Shown piece after piece: positions 45,702-54,280 of a stretch of 64,000 nt of DNA. The stretch's first letter is position 1. Each line of letters opens with the position of its first letter. A program made the position numbers and the translations under genes. The DNA is from Caballeronia hypogeia (GTDB lineage: Bacteria > Pseudomonadota > Gammaproteobacteria > Burkholderiales > Burkholderiaceae): positions 124,001 to 188,000 of the forward strand of contig NZ_FCOA02000006.1 of assembly GCF_001544875.2 (NCBI RefSeq), read 5' to 3'. The notes below the pieces were generated by a model that saw only the letters and a program-made list of their open reading frames with translations, searched no databases and was not told the origin of the DNA.

Positions 45702-46493
45702 ATGACGCAGCCGCCCGCAAGCGCTTCGAACGACCTGCATCGCGCAGCCGCGCAAGGTTATACGGCGAACTCCGAGAGCTACGTGCGCGGGCGGCCCGAC
45801 TATCCGCCGGAACTCGCGGGCTGGCTGAAGGACGCGCTCGGCCTCGAGCCCGGCGCGAGTGTCGTCGATCTGGGCGCGGGCACCGGCAAGTTCACCCCGC
45901 GCCTCGTGCAAAGCGGCGCACGCGTGACCGCGGTCGAACCGGTCGATTCGATGCGCGCGAAGCTCGCCGCCGCGCTGCCCGGCGTGCAAGCGCTCGCGGG
46001 CAGCGCGCAATCGATACCGCTCGCCGATGCATCGATCGATGCCGTGGTGTGCGCGCAATCGTTTCACTGGTTCGCAAGCCGCGCGGCGCTCGATGAAATC
46101 CATCGCGTGCTGAAGCCGGGCGGCAGGCTCGGCCTCGTGTGGAACGTGCGCGATGCGCGCGTGCCGTGGGTCGCGAAGCTGGATGCGATCGTCAATCGAT
46201 ACGAAGGCGATGCCCCGCGCTATTACACCGGCGCGTGGCGCAATGCGTTCCCGCATGAAGGCTTCGGCGCGCTCGTCGAGTCGCATTTTTCGCTGAGCCA
46301 CACGGGCTCGCCGGAAGACGTCATCGTGCATCGCGTGCGCTCGACCAGCTTCATCGCAGCCTTGCCCGAGGCCACGCGCGCCGAAATCGACGTGGCGGTG
46401 CGCGCGCTGATCGAGGCCGAACCCGAGTTGAGCGGCAGGCGCGAGGTCACCGTGCCTTACGAGACCGCGGCGTTCGTCACGATCCGGCAATAA
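45702..46493 (+). CDS. Class I SAM-dependent methyltransferase
   Basis: A 263-residue methyltransferase of the Methyltransf_11/UbiE-like type. The SAM motif is VVDLGAGTGKFTPRLV near residue 50, followed by VTAVEPVDSMRAKL (acidic residue for the ribose), then SIDAVVCAQSFHWF and RVLKPGGRLGLVWN. The ATG is 5 bp after the end of the restored binding-protein frame, so the two genes are tightly linked on the genome. Substrate cannot be read. Confidence 0.85.
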   Translation: MTQPPASASNDLHRAAAQGYTANSESYVRGRPDYPPELAGWLKDALGLEPGASVVDLGAGTGKFTPRLVQSGARVTAVEPVDSMRAKLAAALPGVQALAGSAQSIPLADASIDAVVCAQSFHWFASRAALDEIHRVLKPGGRLGLVWNVRDARVPWVAKLDAIVNRYEGDAPRYYTGAWRNAFPHEGFGALVESHFSLSHTGSPEDVIVHRVRSTSFIAALPEATRAEIDVAVRALIEAEPELSGRREVTVPYETAAFVTIRQ

Positions 46494-46597
46494 GGGCGCA
46501 CCGCAAAGTTGCGAAGCAATATAGTGTCATCTGCAATCAAACAGTCCCAGCCAGTCCATCATCGATCACGCGACACAAACGAAACCAGGAGACCGCA

Positions 46598-47272
46598 ATG
46601 GCGACACTCAAGCAGATTCAAGCGAAACTCAAGAAGTTGCAGGCGCAGGCCGAAACCCTGATCGCGGATCGCGCGCAGGCCGTGCTCGACGACATCCGCG
46701 CCATGATGGAACGGCACGGTTTGACAACCGCGGATATCGACCGTCACGGCAAGGCGGCCAAACGCGCCGCGAAGAAACCGGGCGTCGCGTATCCCGCGCC
46801 CGCCGGCCGTCATGAAGCCATGACGAAGCTGGCGAAGAAAGGCAAGCTGCCGGCCAAATATCGCAATCCGAAGACTGGCGAAACGTGGAGCGGCTGGGCG
46901 CGGCCGCCTGCATGGATCGCGAACGTGAAGGATCGCAGCAAATTTCTGATCGATGCCGAAGGCGTCGAAAACGCGGCCAAGCCGAAGGCGGCCGCGAAGA
47001 AAGCGGCGGCGAAAAAGACTTCGACTGCGAAAACCGCAGTGAAAACCGCGACGAAGACAGCAGCAAAGAAAGCCAAGACGACGCAAACGCGCGCGCCCGC
47101 CGCGAAAAAGGCCGCTGCGCCGGCCGCGAAGAAAACCGGCGCCGCGAAACCGGCCGTCAAACGCACGGCGCGCAAACAGGCGGCGACGAACGCGGCCACC
47201 ACGACTTCGACCGCTCCGGACGATGCCGTCGCACAACCGCAAACCACCGATTCGTCCACGCCTCAGACGTGA
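46598..47272 (+). CDS. H-NS family nucleoid protein with a long lysine/alanine-rich tail
   Basis: A 224-residue H-NS-like DNA-binding protein. The N-terminal oligomerisation helix is ATLKQIQAKLKKLQAQAE, and the C-terminal DNA-binding core is YRNPKTGETWSGWARPPAWI (88-107), the family hallmark. Residues ~125-200 are an unusual Lys/Ala-rich stretch of AAKK and KTAA repeats like histone H1 or AlgP, followed by a Thr/Gln/Ser-rich acidic end. H-NS silences AT-rich DNA; the tail should give extra DNA-charge neutralisation. It is preceded by a 100-bp gap and closed by a terminator at 47287-47310. Confidence 0.88.
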   Translation: MATLKQIQAKLKKLQAQAETLIADRAQAVLDDIRAMMERHGLTTADIDRHGKAAKRAAKKPGVAYPAPAGRHEAMTKLAKKGKLPAKYRNPKTGETWSGWARPPAWIANVKDRSKFLIDAEGVENAAKPKAAAKKAAAKKTSTAKTAVKTATKTAAKKAKTTQTRAPAAKKAAAPAAKKTGAAKPAVKRTARKQAATNAATTTSTAPDDAVAQPQTTDSSTPQT

Positions 47273-47286
47273 CTGCATATGGAAAG

Positions 47287-47310
47287 CGCCGCGTTGATTC
47301 GCGGCGTTTT
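47287..47310 (+). terminator. Intrinsic terminator after the H-NS gene
   Basis: CGCCGCG / CGCGGCG stem with a 6-base loop and TTTT, 15 bp after the stop. Confidence 0.82.
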
Positions 47311-47495
47311 CCCATTGTTTGAGATCGACGAAAACTCAATTGGCATTTGGGCAGATTAAAAGTTTGCCCGGTCCTTCTACACTGCGTTCACAAGTCGGGG
47401 CGTTTCGTATTTCACAGCAAACGAAGCGCTTTTCCGATTGCAGTTGCCGTGTCTGGAACAACTGCATCTCCTCAATTTTCCGTTGGAGCATTCTC

Positions 47496-47762
47496 GTGAA
47501 CAAGCGATTTGTAGTCGGCCTCGCCATTGCCCTGAGTTCTGTTTTCGCCGCTCCCGCTTTTGCCAGCGGCTATGGCCCCGCGCCGCATTATCGTCCCGAT
47601 GTCGGCGCTCCGGCTTCGCAGCATGGCGTAAGCGCACAAACCTTCGCCGCCGAAGAATCGGCGCAGGGCGGTGATTTCGATAACTTCAGGAACACGCAGC
47701 ACGCCGCGCAGAATCAACGCGGACAAGTTTCGGCTTCCGCTTCCTCGCAAGTCGCGCAATAA
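47496..47762 (+). CDS. Small secreted protein of unknown function
   Basis: An 88-residue protein from GTG 47496, which has TTGGAGCA before it and starts a clear signal peptide (VNKRFVVGLAIALSSVFAAPAFA). The mature part is about 62 residues with a Gly/Pro/Tyr start (SGYGPAPHYRPDVG) and a Gln/Ala/Ser-rich end. No known domain or lipobox. Exported, likely periplasmic or released. An in-frame ATG 177 bp upstream is not credible. A T-rich hairpin terminator follows at 47775-47810. Confidence 0.65.
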   Translation: MNKRFVVGLAIALSSVFAAPAFASGYGPAPHYRPDVGAPASQHGVSAQTFAAEESAQGGDFDNFRNTQHAAQNQRGQVSASASSQVAQ

Positions 47763-47774
47763 ATCAATATCGAG

Positions 47775-47810
47775 CGGATATGGCGAATCGATTCGCCGTA
47801 TCCGTTTTTT
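47775..47810 (+). terminator. Terminator of the small secreted protein gene
   Basis: A long stem starting CGGATATGGCGAAT and closing with ATTCGCCGTATCCG (one G-U pair) is followed by TTTTTT. It also lies at the end of the convergent PdxR-like gene. Confidence 0.85.
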
Positions 47811-49224
47811 AATTTCCCTTTATCGACCGCTCCAGAAAAATCCAGAGGGCGTCGTCGACTGAATAGGGAACGTTGAATCGAAAGCACGCGCTCTCGGCAT
47901 CGCCCGGACGAAAGTACGAACCCGGCGCGAGCCATATGCCGTGTTGCAATGCGCGCGTCGCGACGGCGCTGCCCTGCGCCGGATCGATCGGCAGTTCGCC
48001 CCAGAGAAACAAGCCCGCGCGCGGACGCCGGAACAGCCCGACACCCAGCGCATCCATGCGCTCCTCGACGAGCGCATGCGCGTCTTTCAGCTTCTCAACG
48101 ACGAATTCGACGTGGCGCGCATAGCGCCCTTCCGTCAGCACTTTCTCGACGATGCGCTCCGTCGCCTCCGACGAAGTCAGCCCCACCGCCATTTTCGTAC
48201 GCGCGAGTTCGCGCAGCACGTCGCGCTCGCCGACGACATAGCCGCAACGCAGCGCAGGCGTGATGGTTTTCGCGAAGCCACCGACATAGAGCACGCGGCT
48301 GAGCCCTTCCATGGCCGCGAGCAGGGGCGCGCCGGGTGGCGCGAGTTCGCGGGTCACATCGTCCTCGACGACCCAAAGTCCGTGGCGTTCCGCGATCTGC
48401 ATCAGCCGGAAAGCCGATGCCATGCTGAAGGTCGCGCCCGTCGGATTCTGCAGCGTCGTGTTGAGAAACACCGCTTTCGGCCGATGTTCGATGACGATAC
48501 GTTCGAACACGTCGGTGTCGATGCCCGCGACCGTGCGCGGCACGCCATGCACCGTGAGCCCCGCGAGCTGAAGAATCTGCAGCAGATTGCAGTAGCCAGG
48601 ATCCTCGACTACGACGGCGTCGCCCGGACGCAAAAGCGTGCGGACAATGAGATCGAGCGCCTGAGTCGCGCCCGCGGTCAGAAGCACGTTCGAAGCGGCG
48701 TCGACCGGCAGGCCATGACGATCCAGTTGCTCTGCGATGCGCGCGCGCAGCGGCGCGAAGCCGTATGGATGACCGTAATCGGCAATGCGCGCGGCCGGCA
48801 CGCGGCTCACCGCGCGCAACGCATGCTGCAGGCCGCTTTCGTTGACCCATTCATTCGGCAGCCAGCCGCAGCCTGATTTGATCGGCACCGAATGGTCCGC
48901 GAATACATCCGACAGAAGCCAGGTCGCGGTAAGGCTCGGCGGCTGCCAGACGACTTCGCGCGGACGCTCGCTGTGTCCGCGCACCGCCACGCGATAACCC
49001 GAGCCGCGCCGCGCGGTGACGAGACCCATCGACACGAGCCTGCCATACGCCTCCGTCACCGTGAAGGTGCTGAGCCCTTCCGCCTCGGCCAGACGTCGCA
49101 CCGACGGCAGCAGCGCGCCCGCGCGCAGCGTCTGCTCCTCGATGGCCGAGGAGAACGCGCGCACCAGTTGTTCGACGAGCGTCGGGGTCTGCCGCGAGCC
49201 GCGCTCCAGCTTGAGTTCGATCAT
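47809..49224 (-). CDS. PdxR/MocR-type regulator: GntR domain plus aminotransferase-like domain
   Basis: A 471-residue MocR-type regulator (ATG 49224; earlier in-frame Met is not supported). The GntR HTH reads PTLVEQLVRAFSSAIEEQTL then SVRRLAEAEGLSTFTVTEAYGRL; the aminotransferase domain keeps the PLP lysine in GGFAKTITPAL (K319). It is divergent from an omega-amino-acid:pyruvate aminotransferase gene, with a 148-bp region containing four ACAGT/ACTGT words. A role as activator or repressor of this neighbour is likely, sensing an amine or amino acid through PLP. This is inference from context. Confidence 0.87.
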   Translation of the reverse strand: MIELKLERGSRQTPTLVEQLVRAFSSAIEEQTLRAGALLPSVRRLAEAEGLSTFTVTEAYGRLVSMGLVTARRGSGYRVAVRGHSERPREVVWQPPSLTATWLLSDVFADHSVPIKSGCGWLPNEWVNESGLQHALRAVSRVPAARIADYGHPYGFAPLRARIAEQLDRHGLPVDAASNVLLTAGATQALDLIVRTLLRPGDAVVVEDPGYCNLLQILQLAGLTVHGVPRTVAGIDTDVFERIVIEHRPKAVFLNTTLQNPTGATFSMASAFRLMQIAERHGLWVVEDDVTRELAPPGAPLLAAMEGLSRVLYVGGFAKTITPALRCGYVVGERDVLRELARTKMAVGLTSSEATERIVEKVLTEGRYARHVEFVVEKLKDAHALVEERMDALGVGLFRRPRAGLFLWGELPIDPAQGSAVATRALQHGIWLAPGSYFRPGDAESACFRFNVPYSVDDALWIFLERSIKGN

Positions 49225-49263
49225 GGGATCCGAGCATAGCGCGCGATGGGCGCACGAGCCAAT

Positions 49264-49346
49264 ACAGTTCACAGCATTTTGCCAGCACAGTTAGCAACGC
49301 AGTGAAGCGACTGTCTATGCCGTGCAATTTTGCCGAGGAATACAGT
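49264..49346. promoter_or_regulatory. ACAGT/ACTGT repeats between MocR regulator and aminotransferase
   Basis: ACAGT at 49264 and 49287 and its complement ACTGT at 49310 are spaced exactly 23 bp apart; another ACAGT is at 49342. MocR regulators commonly bind direct or inverted repeats in such divergent regions. Confidence 0.5.
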
Positions 49347-49372
49347 GGGCGTACTTCTTCAGGAGACACGTT

Positions 49373-50701
49373 ATGAATGCTCGCCCGGTCATCGATGACC
49401 TCTCGTCGTTCTGGATGCCCTTCACCGCCAATCGCCAGTTCAAGGGCGCGCCGCGCCTGCTCGAGAGCGCGAAAGGCATGTACTACCGCTCGACGGATGG
49501 CCGCGAGGTGCTCGACGGTACGGCGGGTCTCTGGTGCGTGAATGCGGGCCATTGCCGGGAAGAGATCGTCGATGCGGTGCAGAAGACGCTCACGACGCTG
49601 GACTTCGCGCCGACCTTCCAGATGGGCCACCCGATCGCCTTTGAAGCCGCCACCAAGGTCGCCAATCTGATGCCCGAAGGGCTCGATCGCATCTTCTTCA
49701 CGAACTCGGGCTCGGAGTCGGTCGATACGGCGCTGAAGATCGCACTCGCCTATCACCGCGCACGCGGCGAAGGCCAGCGCACGCGTCTGATCGGCCGCGA
49801 GCGCGGCTATCATGGCGTCGGCTTCGGCGGGATTTCGGTCGGCGGCATCGCGCCGAATCGCAAGACCTTCTCGGGCGCGCTGCTGCCCTCCGTCGATCAT
49901 CTGCCCCATACGCACGACCTCGCGCACAACGCGTTCACGAAGGGCCAGCCCTCGTGGGGCGATCATCTCGCCGATGACCTGGAGCGCATCGTCGCGCTGC
50001 ACGATCCGTCCACTATTGCGGCGGTCATCGTCGAGCCGCTCGCGGGCTCCACCGGCGTGCTCGTGCCGCCGAAGGGCTATCTGCAGAAGCTGCGCGAAAT
50101 CTGCACGAAGTACGGCATCCTGCTGATCTTCGACGAAGTGATCACCGGTTTCGGGCGTCTGGGCAAGGCCACGGCGAGCGAATACTTCGGCGTCACGCCC
50201 GATCTCATCACGATGGCCAAGGCCATCAACAACGCGACCATTCCGATGGGCGCCGTCGCCGCGCATCGCAAGGTGCACGACACGGTCGTCAATGCGGGCG
50301 CGGAGAACGCCATCGAGCTGTTTCACGGCTACACGTATTCCGCGCATCCGGTCGCGACCGCCGCGGCCATTGCCACGCTCGATCTGTATCAGCGCGACAA
50401 GCTGTTCGAGCGCGCGGCGTCGAAGGCGGAGAAGTTCGAAAGCGCGGCCCACGCATTGCGCGATGCGCCGTACGTGAAGGACATCCGCAATCTCGGCCTC
50501 GTGGCGGGCATCGAGCTCGAATCGCGCGAAGGTGCGCCGGGCGCGCGTGCGTATGAAGTGTTCGTCAAGTGCTTCGAGGCGGGCGTGCTCGTGCGCTATA
50601 CGGGCGATATCCTCGCGTTCTCGCCGCCGCTCATCATCGAAGACGATCAGATCGATCAGATCTTCGGCACGGTGCGCCGTGCATTGGAGAGCGTGAAGTA
50701 A
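49373..50701 (+). CDS. Omega-amino acid:pyruvate aminotransferase (beta-alanine type)
   Basis: A 442-residue class III PLP aminotransferase that moves an amino group from beta-alanine or another omega-amine to pyruvate. ATG 49373 follows AGGAGACACG. Sequence landmarks: VNAGHCREEIVDAVQ, FFTNSGSESVDTALKIAL, FDEVITGFGRLG (PLP-contact Asp), and MAKAINNATIPMGAV with the PLP lysine K283. Cytoplasmic, dimer or tetramer. It is divergent from the PdxR-like regulator and followed by a very strong terminator. A role in beta-alanine or polyamine breakdown is likely. Confidence 0.92.
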   Translation: MNARPVIDDLSSFWMPFTANRQFKGAPRLLESAKGMYYRSTDGREVLDGTAGLWCVNAGHCREEIVDAVQKTLTTLDFAPTFQMGHPIAFEAATKVANLMPEGLDRIFFTNSGSESVDTALKIALAYHRARGEGQRTRLIGRERGYHGVGFGGISVGGIAPNRKTFSGALLPSVDHLPHTHDLAHNAFTKGQPSWGDHLADDLERIVALHDPSTIAAVIVEPLAGSTGVLVPPKGYLQKLREICTKYGILLIFDEVITGFGRLGKATASEYFGVTPDLITMAKAINNATIPMGAVAAHRKVHDTVVNAGAENAIELFHGYTYSAHPVATAAAIATLDLYQRDKLFERAASKAEKFESAAHALRDAPYVKDIRNLGLVAGIELESREGAPGARAYEVFVKCFEAGVLVRYTGDILAFSPPLIIEDDQIDQIFGTVRRALESVK

Positions 50702-50723
50702 GTTTCGCTTCAACAGCTCGATG

Positions 50724-50759
50724 AGCCCGGCTCCTTGTCGCGAGGAGCCGGGCTTTTTT
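50724..50759 (+). terminator. Intrinsic terminator of the aminotransferase gene
   Basis: Perfect 12-bp stem AGCCCGGCTCCT / AGGAGCCGGGCT with a 7-base loop, followed by six T. On the minus strand the thioesterase gene ends immediately next to it. Confidence 0.93.
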
Positions 50760-50761
50760 CT

Positions 50762-51217
50762 TCACCGCTCCATGACGAGCAAGGTCGAGGTCGCCGACGC
50801 GAACAATCTGCCGCTCGCGTCCTTGAGCGTGGCTTCGGCAAACGCGGCGCGGCGTCCGATCGACAACACGCGCCCTTCCGCGCGCAGCAAGCCCGAATCG
50901 CGCGTCACCGCCTTGTGATATGCGATCTTCAGTTCGAGCGTCGTGTAAGCCTGCGATGCCGTCAGACACGAATGCACCGCGCAACCGCACGCGGAATCGA
51001 GCAGGGTCGCGGCATAGCCGCCGTGCACGGTGCCGATCGGGTTATACGCGTGATCGCCGGGCACGCCCGCGAACACCGCCCTGCCCGCCTCCACTTCGAT
51101 GAACTCGAAGTTCAGCGATTCGAGTATTCCCGGCTTGCGCGCGCACGCCATCAGCATGCGCATTTGCGTGAGGCCGTCGTGGCCGGCGGCCGTTTCTTCG
51201 ATCAGGCTCGTGCTCAT
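50762..51217 (-). CDS. PaaI-family hotdog thioesterase, translationally coupled to the efflux operon
   Basis: A 151-residue hotdog-fold acyl-CoA thioesterase. The family motif is NPIGTVHGGYAATLLDSACG (around residues 59-78), the typical H-G-G region with its Asp on the hotdog helix. Its ATG overlaps the stop of the NodT-type gene by 4 bp (ATGA), making it the last cistron of the four-gene efflux operon. The family releases CoA from aromatic or fatty acyl-CoAs. Why a thioesterase is coupled to an exporter is not clear; one idea is that it frees the acid that the pump then exports. Confidence 0.88.
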   Translation of the reverse strand: MSTSLIEETAAGHDGLTQMRMLMACARKPGILESLNFEFIEVEAGRAVFAGVPGDHAYNPIGTVHGGYAATLLDSACGCAVHSCLTASQAYTTLELKIAYHKAVTRDSGLLRAEGRVLSIGRRAAFAEATLKDASGRLFASATSTLLVMER

Positions 51218-52668
51218 TTCGTCTCCTTGACTTGGGCGTTCGCGGTCTTGATCACGTCGTCGTCGCCGGTTACGCTCCAGCCGCCGCCCAGCGACCGGTA
51301 CAGCGCCACCGCCGCGAGCGCGTGTTCACGTTTCGATTGATTGAGTGCGTCGGCATCGCGCAGATACGATTCCTGGGCGTCGAGCACATCGAGAAAGCTC
51401 GCCGCGCCGCCCTTGTAAAGCTGCGTCGAGAGCGTGAGCGATTGGTCGGATGCGCTGAGCGCTTCGGTCAGGCGCGCGGTCGATTCGGTCGTGCTGACGA
51501 GATCGCTGCGCGTATCCTCGACGTCCTTCAGGGCTTCGAGCATCGTCTGCCGCAGATGCAGCTCCGACTCGCGCATCTTGCTCTCGTTCTGCTCGATCTC
51601 CGCCGTGATGCGGCCCGCGTTGAAGATCGGGCTGGTCGCGTTGAGCGCGGCGGAGAAGAGGTTGTCGGTGAGCGTCGGCAAGCCGAGATACGACGACGCC
51701 AGGAGGCCGTCCGAGAGCCGCAACGAAAACTTCGGATAGCGCTCCGCGCGCGCGACGCCTACTTCCGCCGCGCGCTGCTGCACGCTCGCGTAGGCGACGA
51801 GCACATCGGGACGGCGCAACAACGCTTCGGACGGAAGCATTTGCGGCGCGCCGGTTGCGGGCACGGGAATCACAGGGGCGTCGCCGGCATCTGCGAGCAT
51901 CAGCTTGTCGATGGATTCCGGCGCGCGTCCCGAATACACCGCGATCAGGCTGAGTTGATGCTGGATCGTCGCTTGCGTGCGCGGGATGCGCGACTGCAGG
52001 TCGCTCAGCTGATTCTGCGCCCGCGCGACATCGAGCTTCGTCGACAGACCATATTGCAGGCGGCGTTGCGTGAGCCTGAGCCCGCGTTCGCGGATCGCCT
52101 GATTGTCCTGCAGGATCTTGAGCTCGGATTGCGCCCAGCGCAGATCGACGTAAGCGGCCGCCGTATCCGCCGCGAGCGCGAGCCGCACCTGATCCGCCGC
52201 ATGCTCGCGGCCGACGAGCCGCGCCTGCGACGCCAGCAACTCCAGGCGCTCGCCGCCGAACACATCGGGCGTCCAGCTGAGCGTGAGACCGACGCCCGCC
52301 TGCTTCACATAGCCGAGCGGCGGCGGCGTGTTCTGGCGCGAGTACGAACCGGTCGCGCCCGCATCGAGTTGCGGCAGCAGCGCGGCGCGGCGTTGCGTCG
52401 TGATCGCCTGCGCCTGCTTCACGCGCTCGATTGCCGCTTGCAGATCGAGGTTGTCGTTCAGCACCGACGCGACCAGTTCATGCATCACGGGATCGTTGAA
52501 CTGATTCCACCATGCAGTGGGATCGATGACCTGTTTCGGCACATCGACGTTCCAGTCGGCGGGCGCAGTCGCGTTGACGGTCGCGGGAAGATCGGCGTGC
52601 GTCGCGGGCTGCACGGCGCAGGCGGCCAGTGCAAGACTCGCGATGATTTCAGCGACAAGTTTCTTCAT
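51214..52668 (-). CDS. NodT/OprM-family outer-membrane efflux lipoprotein
   Basis: A 484-residue outer-membrane factor. The signal peptide ends in lipobox LAAC (cysteine near residue 17), so it is lipidated. Two structurally repeated outer membrane efflux protein domains follow, with long helical stretches such as LDLQAAIERVKQAQAITTQRRAALLPQLD and LTQRRLQYGLSTKLDVARAQNQLSDLQ. It forms the outer-membrane channel for the EmrAB-like pump just upstream. The start ATG 52668 is preceded by 27 bp of gap after the MFS gene. Its 3' end overlaps the thioesterase start. Confidence 0.92.
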   Translation of the reverse strand: MKKLVAEIIASLALAACAVQPATHADLPATVNATAPADWNVDVPKQVIDPTAWWNQFNDPVMHELVASVLNDNLDLQAAIERVKQAQAITTQRRAALLPQLDAGATGSYSRQNTPPPLGYVKQAGVGLTLSWTPDVFGGERLELLASQARLVGREHAADQVRLALAADTAAAYVDLRWAQSELKILQDNQAIRERGLRLTQRRLQYGLSTKLDVARAQNQLSDLQSRIPRTQATIQHQLSLIAVYSGRAPESIDKLMLADAGDAPVIPVPATGAPQMLPSEALLRRPDVLVAYASVQQRAAEVGVARAERYPKFSLRLSDGLLASSYLGLPTLTDNLFSAALNATSPIFNAGRITAEIEQNESKMRESELHLRQTMLEALKDVEDTRSDLVSTTESTARLTEALSASDQSLTLSTQLYKGGAASFLDVLDAQESYLRDADALNQSKREHALAAVALYRSLGGGWSVTGDDDVIKTANAQVKETK

Positions 52669-52695
52669 GATCGGAATATCCGGATAAAGCGTGAT

Positions 52696-54270
52696 TCAAT
52701 GCGCATCGGACGAAGGCGGCGCGCTCGTGATCGGCTTCGAAAACATCACCGACACGATGCCGACGAGAAAGCACAGCGCAAGCACGTAGAAGCAATCGGC
52801 GAACGTCAGCACGAGCGCTTCGCGCATGACGAGCGCATGCAATGACGCGAGGCCCGCCTGCGAGGCATCGAGCGCATCGCCGGCCGCGGCGGAAAGATGC
52901 GCGGAACTGCGCGAGAGCAAATCGTCGATGACGGGCCGACCGATCGTCACGTTTTCGTTCAGACGCAGGTAGTGCAGATTGAGGCGATCGTTGAGCATCG
53001 TCGCGCTCACCGCGATGCCGATCGCGCCGCCGAGATTGCGCATCAGATTGAAGAGACCGCTTGCCGACTTGAGACGCGACGGCGGCAGCGAACCGAGCGC
53101 CATCGTCACGATGGGCGGCACCGCGAACTGCTGGCCGATGCCGCGCAACGCCTGCGGCAGCAGGAATTGCTGCCAGCCCCAGTCGTGCGTGAGCGGCGTA
53201 TAGAAGTAGCACCCCGCGCCGAAGCAGACGAGGCCGAACGCGAGCAGCACGCGCATGTCGATGAAGCGCGACGCGAAGCCATATACGCCGATGCTCAACA
53301 ACTGAAAGCATCCGACGGAAAGCAGCGCGAGACCCGTATGCAGCGAATCGAACCCGCGCACGCGCGCGAGGAACACCGGCGTCAGAAACACCGACACGAA
53401 AATGCCGATGCCCGTCACGAACGACAGCAGACTGCCGATCGCGAAGTTGCGCACCGCGAGCGCCCGCAGATCGACGATCGGGTCTTTCGCGGTGAACGCG
53501 TGCACGAGAAAGAGAAAGCCGCAGATCGCGGAAATCCACGCACACGCGACGATCACGTCATCGCCGAACCAGTTCTTGCGCGGCCCTTCCTCCAGCAGAT
53601 ATTCGAGGCAGCCGAGAAAGCCCGACATCAGCAAGATGCCGAGATAATCGCCCTTCCTGAGCAGCGGCAGATTGGGTTCGTCGACATGCACGTACTTCGG
53701 CACGAGCAGCGCGACGACCAGTCCCGGCACCACATTCAGATAGAACAGCCAGTGCCACGACCATTGATCCGTGATCCAGCCGCCGATGACCGGTCCGACC
53801 GCCGGCGCAAGCGAGGCCAATGCGCCGATCGTCGTCGATGCGATCAGGCGCTGCTTGCCGGGGAACAGCACGAAGGCTGTCGTGAACACGGTCGGGATCA
53901 TCGCGGCGCCGAGCGCGCCTTGCAGGCCGCGAAACAGGATCATCGAATTGATATCCCACGCCATGCCGCACAGCATGCTCGTGATCGTGAAGCCGACCGC
54001 CGACGCGACGAACAGCCAGCGCGTCGAGAACACCTTCGAGAGCCAGCCCGACATGGGGATGACGAGGATTTCCGCGATCAGGTACGAGGTCTGCACCCAC
54101 GACAACTCGTCCTGACTCGCGGACAGTCCACCGCCGATATCCTTCAGCGATGACGCGACGATCTGGATATCGAGTGTCGCCATGAAGAAGCCGAGGCACA
54201 TCAGCGCGAAGGCGAACACGCGCTGTCTGATCGGCTGACTCGCGGGATCGTTGGGAATGGTGTGCGTCAT
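52696..54270 (-). CDS. EmrB-like DHA2-family MFS transporter
   Basis: A 524-residue, 14-helix major facilitator of the DHA2 drug:H+ antiporter group. Key pieces: SWVQTSYLIAEILVIPMSGWLSK (motif around TM2-3), ASLAPAVGPVIGGWITDQWSWHWLFYLN (antiporter motif C), FNLMRNLGGAIGIA. ATG 54270 is chosen over an upstream in-frame ATG (which would overlap the membrane-fusion gene by 26 bp) because homologs start near MTHTIP. It lies 10 bp after the EmrA stop. With EmrA and a NodT-type channel it makes a tripartite pump spanning both membranes. Confidence 0.93.
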   Translation of the reverse strand: MTHTIPNDPASQPIRQRVFAFALMCLGFFMATLDIQIVASSLKDIGGGLSASQDELSWVQTSYLIAEILVIPMSGWLSKVFSTRWLFVASAVGFTITSMLCGMAWDINSMILFRGLQGALGAAMIPTVFTTAFVLFPGKQRLIASTTIGALASLAPAVGPVIGGWITDQWSWHWLFYLNVVPGLVVALLVPKYVHVDEPNLPLLRKGDYLGILLMSGFLGCLEYLLEEGPRKNWFGDDVIVACAWISAICGFLFLVHAFTAKDPIVDLRALAVRNFAIGSLLSFVTGIGIFVSVFLTPVFLARVRGFDSLHTGLALLSVGCFQLLSIGVYGFASRFIDMRVLLAFGLVCFGAGCYFYTPLTHDWGWQQFLLPQALRGIGQQFAVPPIVTMALGSLPPSRLKSASGLFNLMRNLGGAIGIAVSATMLNDRLNLHYLRLNENVTIGRPVIDDLLSRSSAHLSAAAGDALDASQAGLASLHALVMREALVLTFADCFYVLALCFLVGIVSVMFSKPITSAPPSSDAH

Positions 54271-54280
54271 GGCGCGCTCC

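Noticed and set aside
44834..46096. 420-residue protein made of the binding protein plus a long Arg-rich tail
   Set aside because: The tail after the frameshift is read out of frame through the methyltransferase gene; the family ending lies in the next frame.
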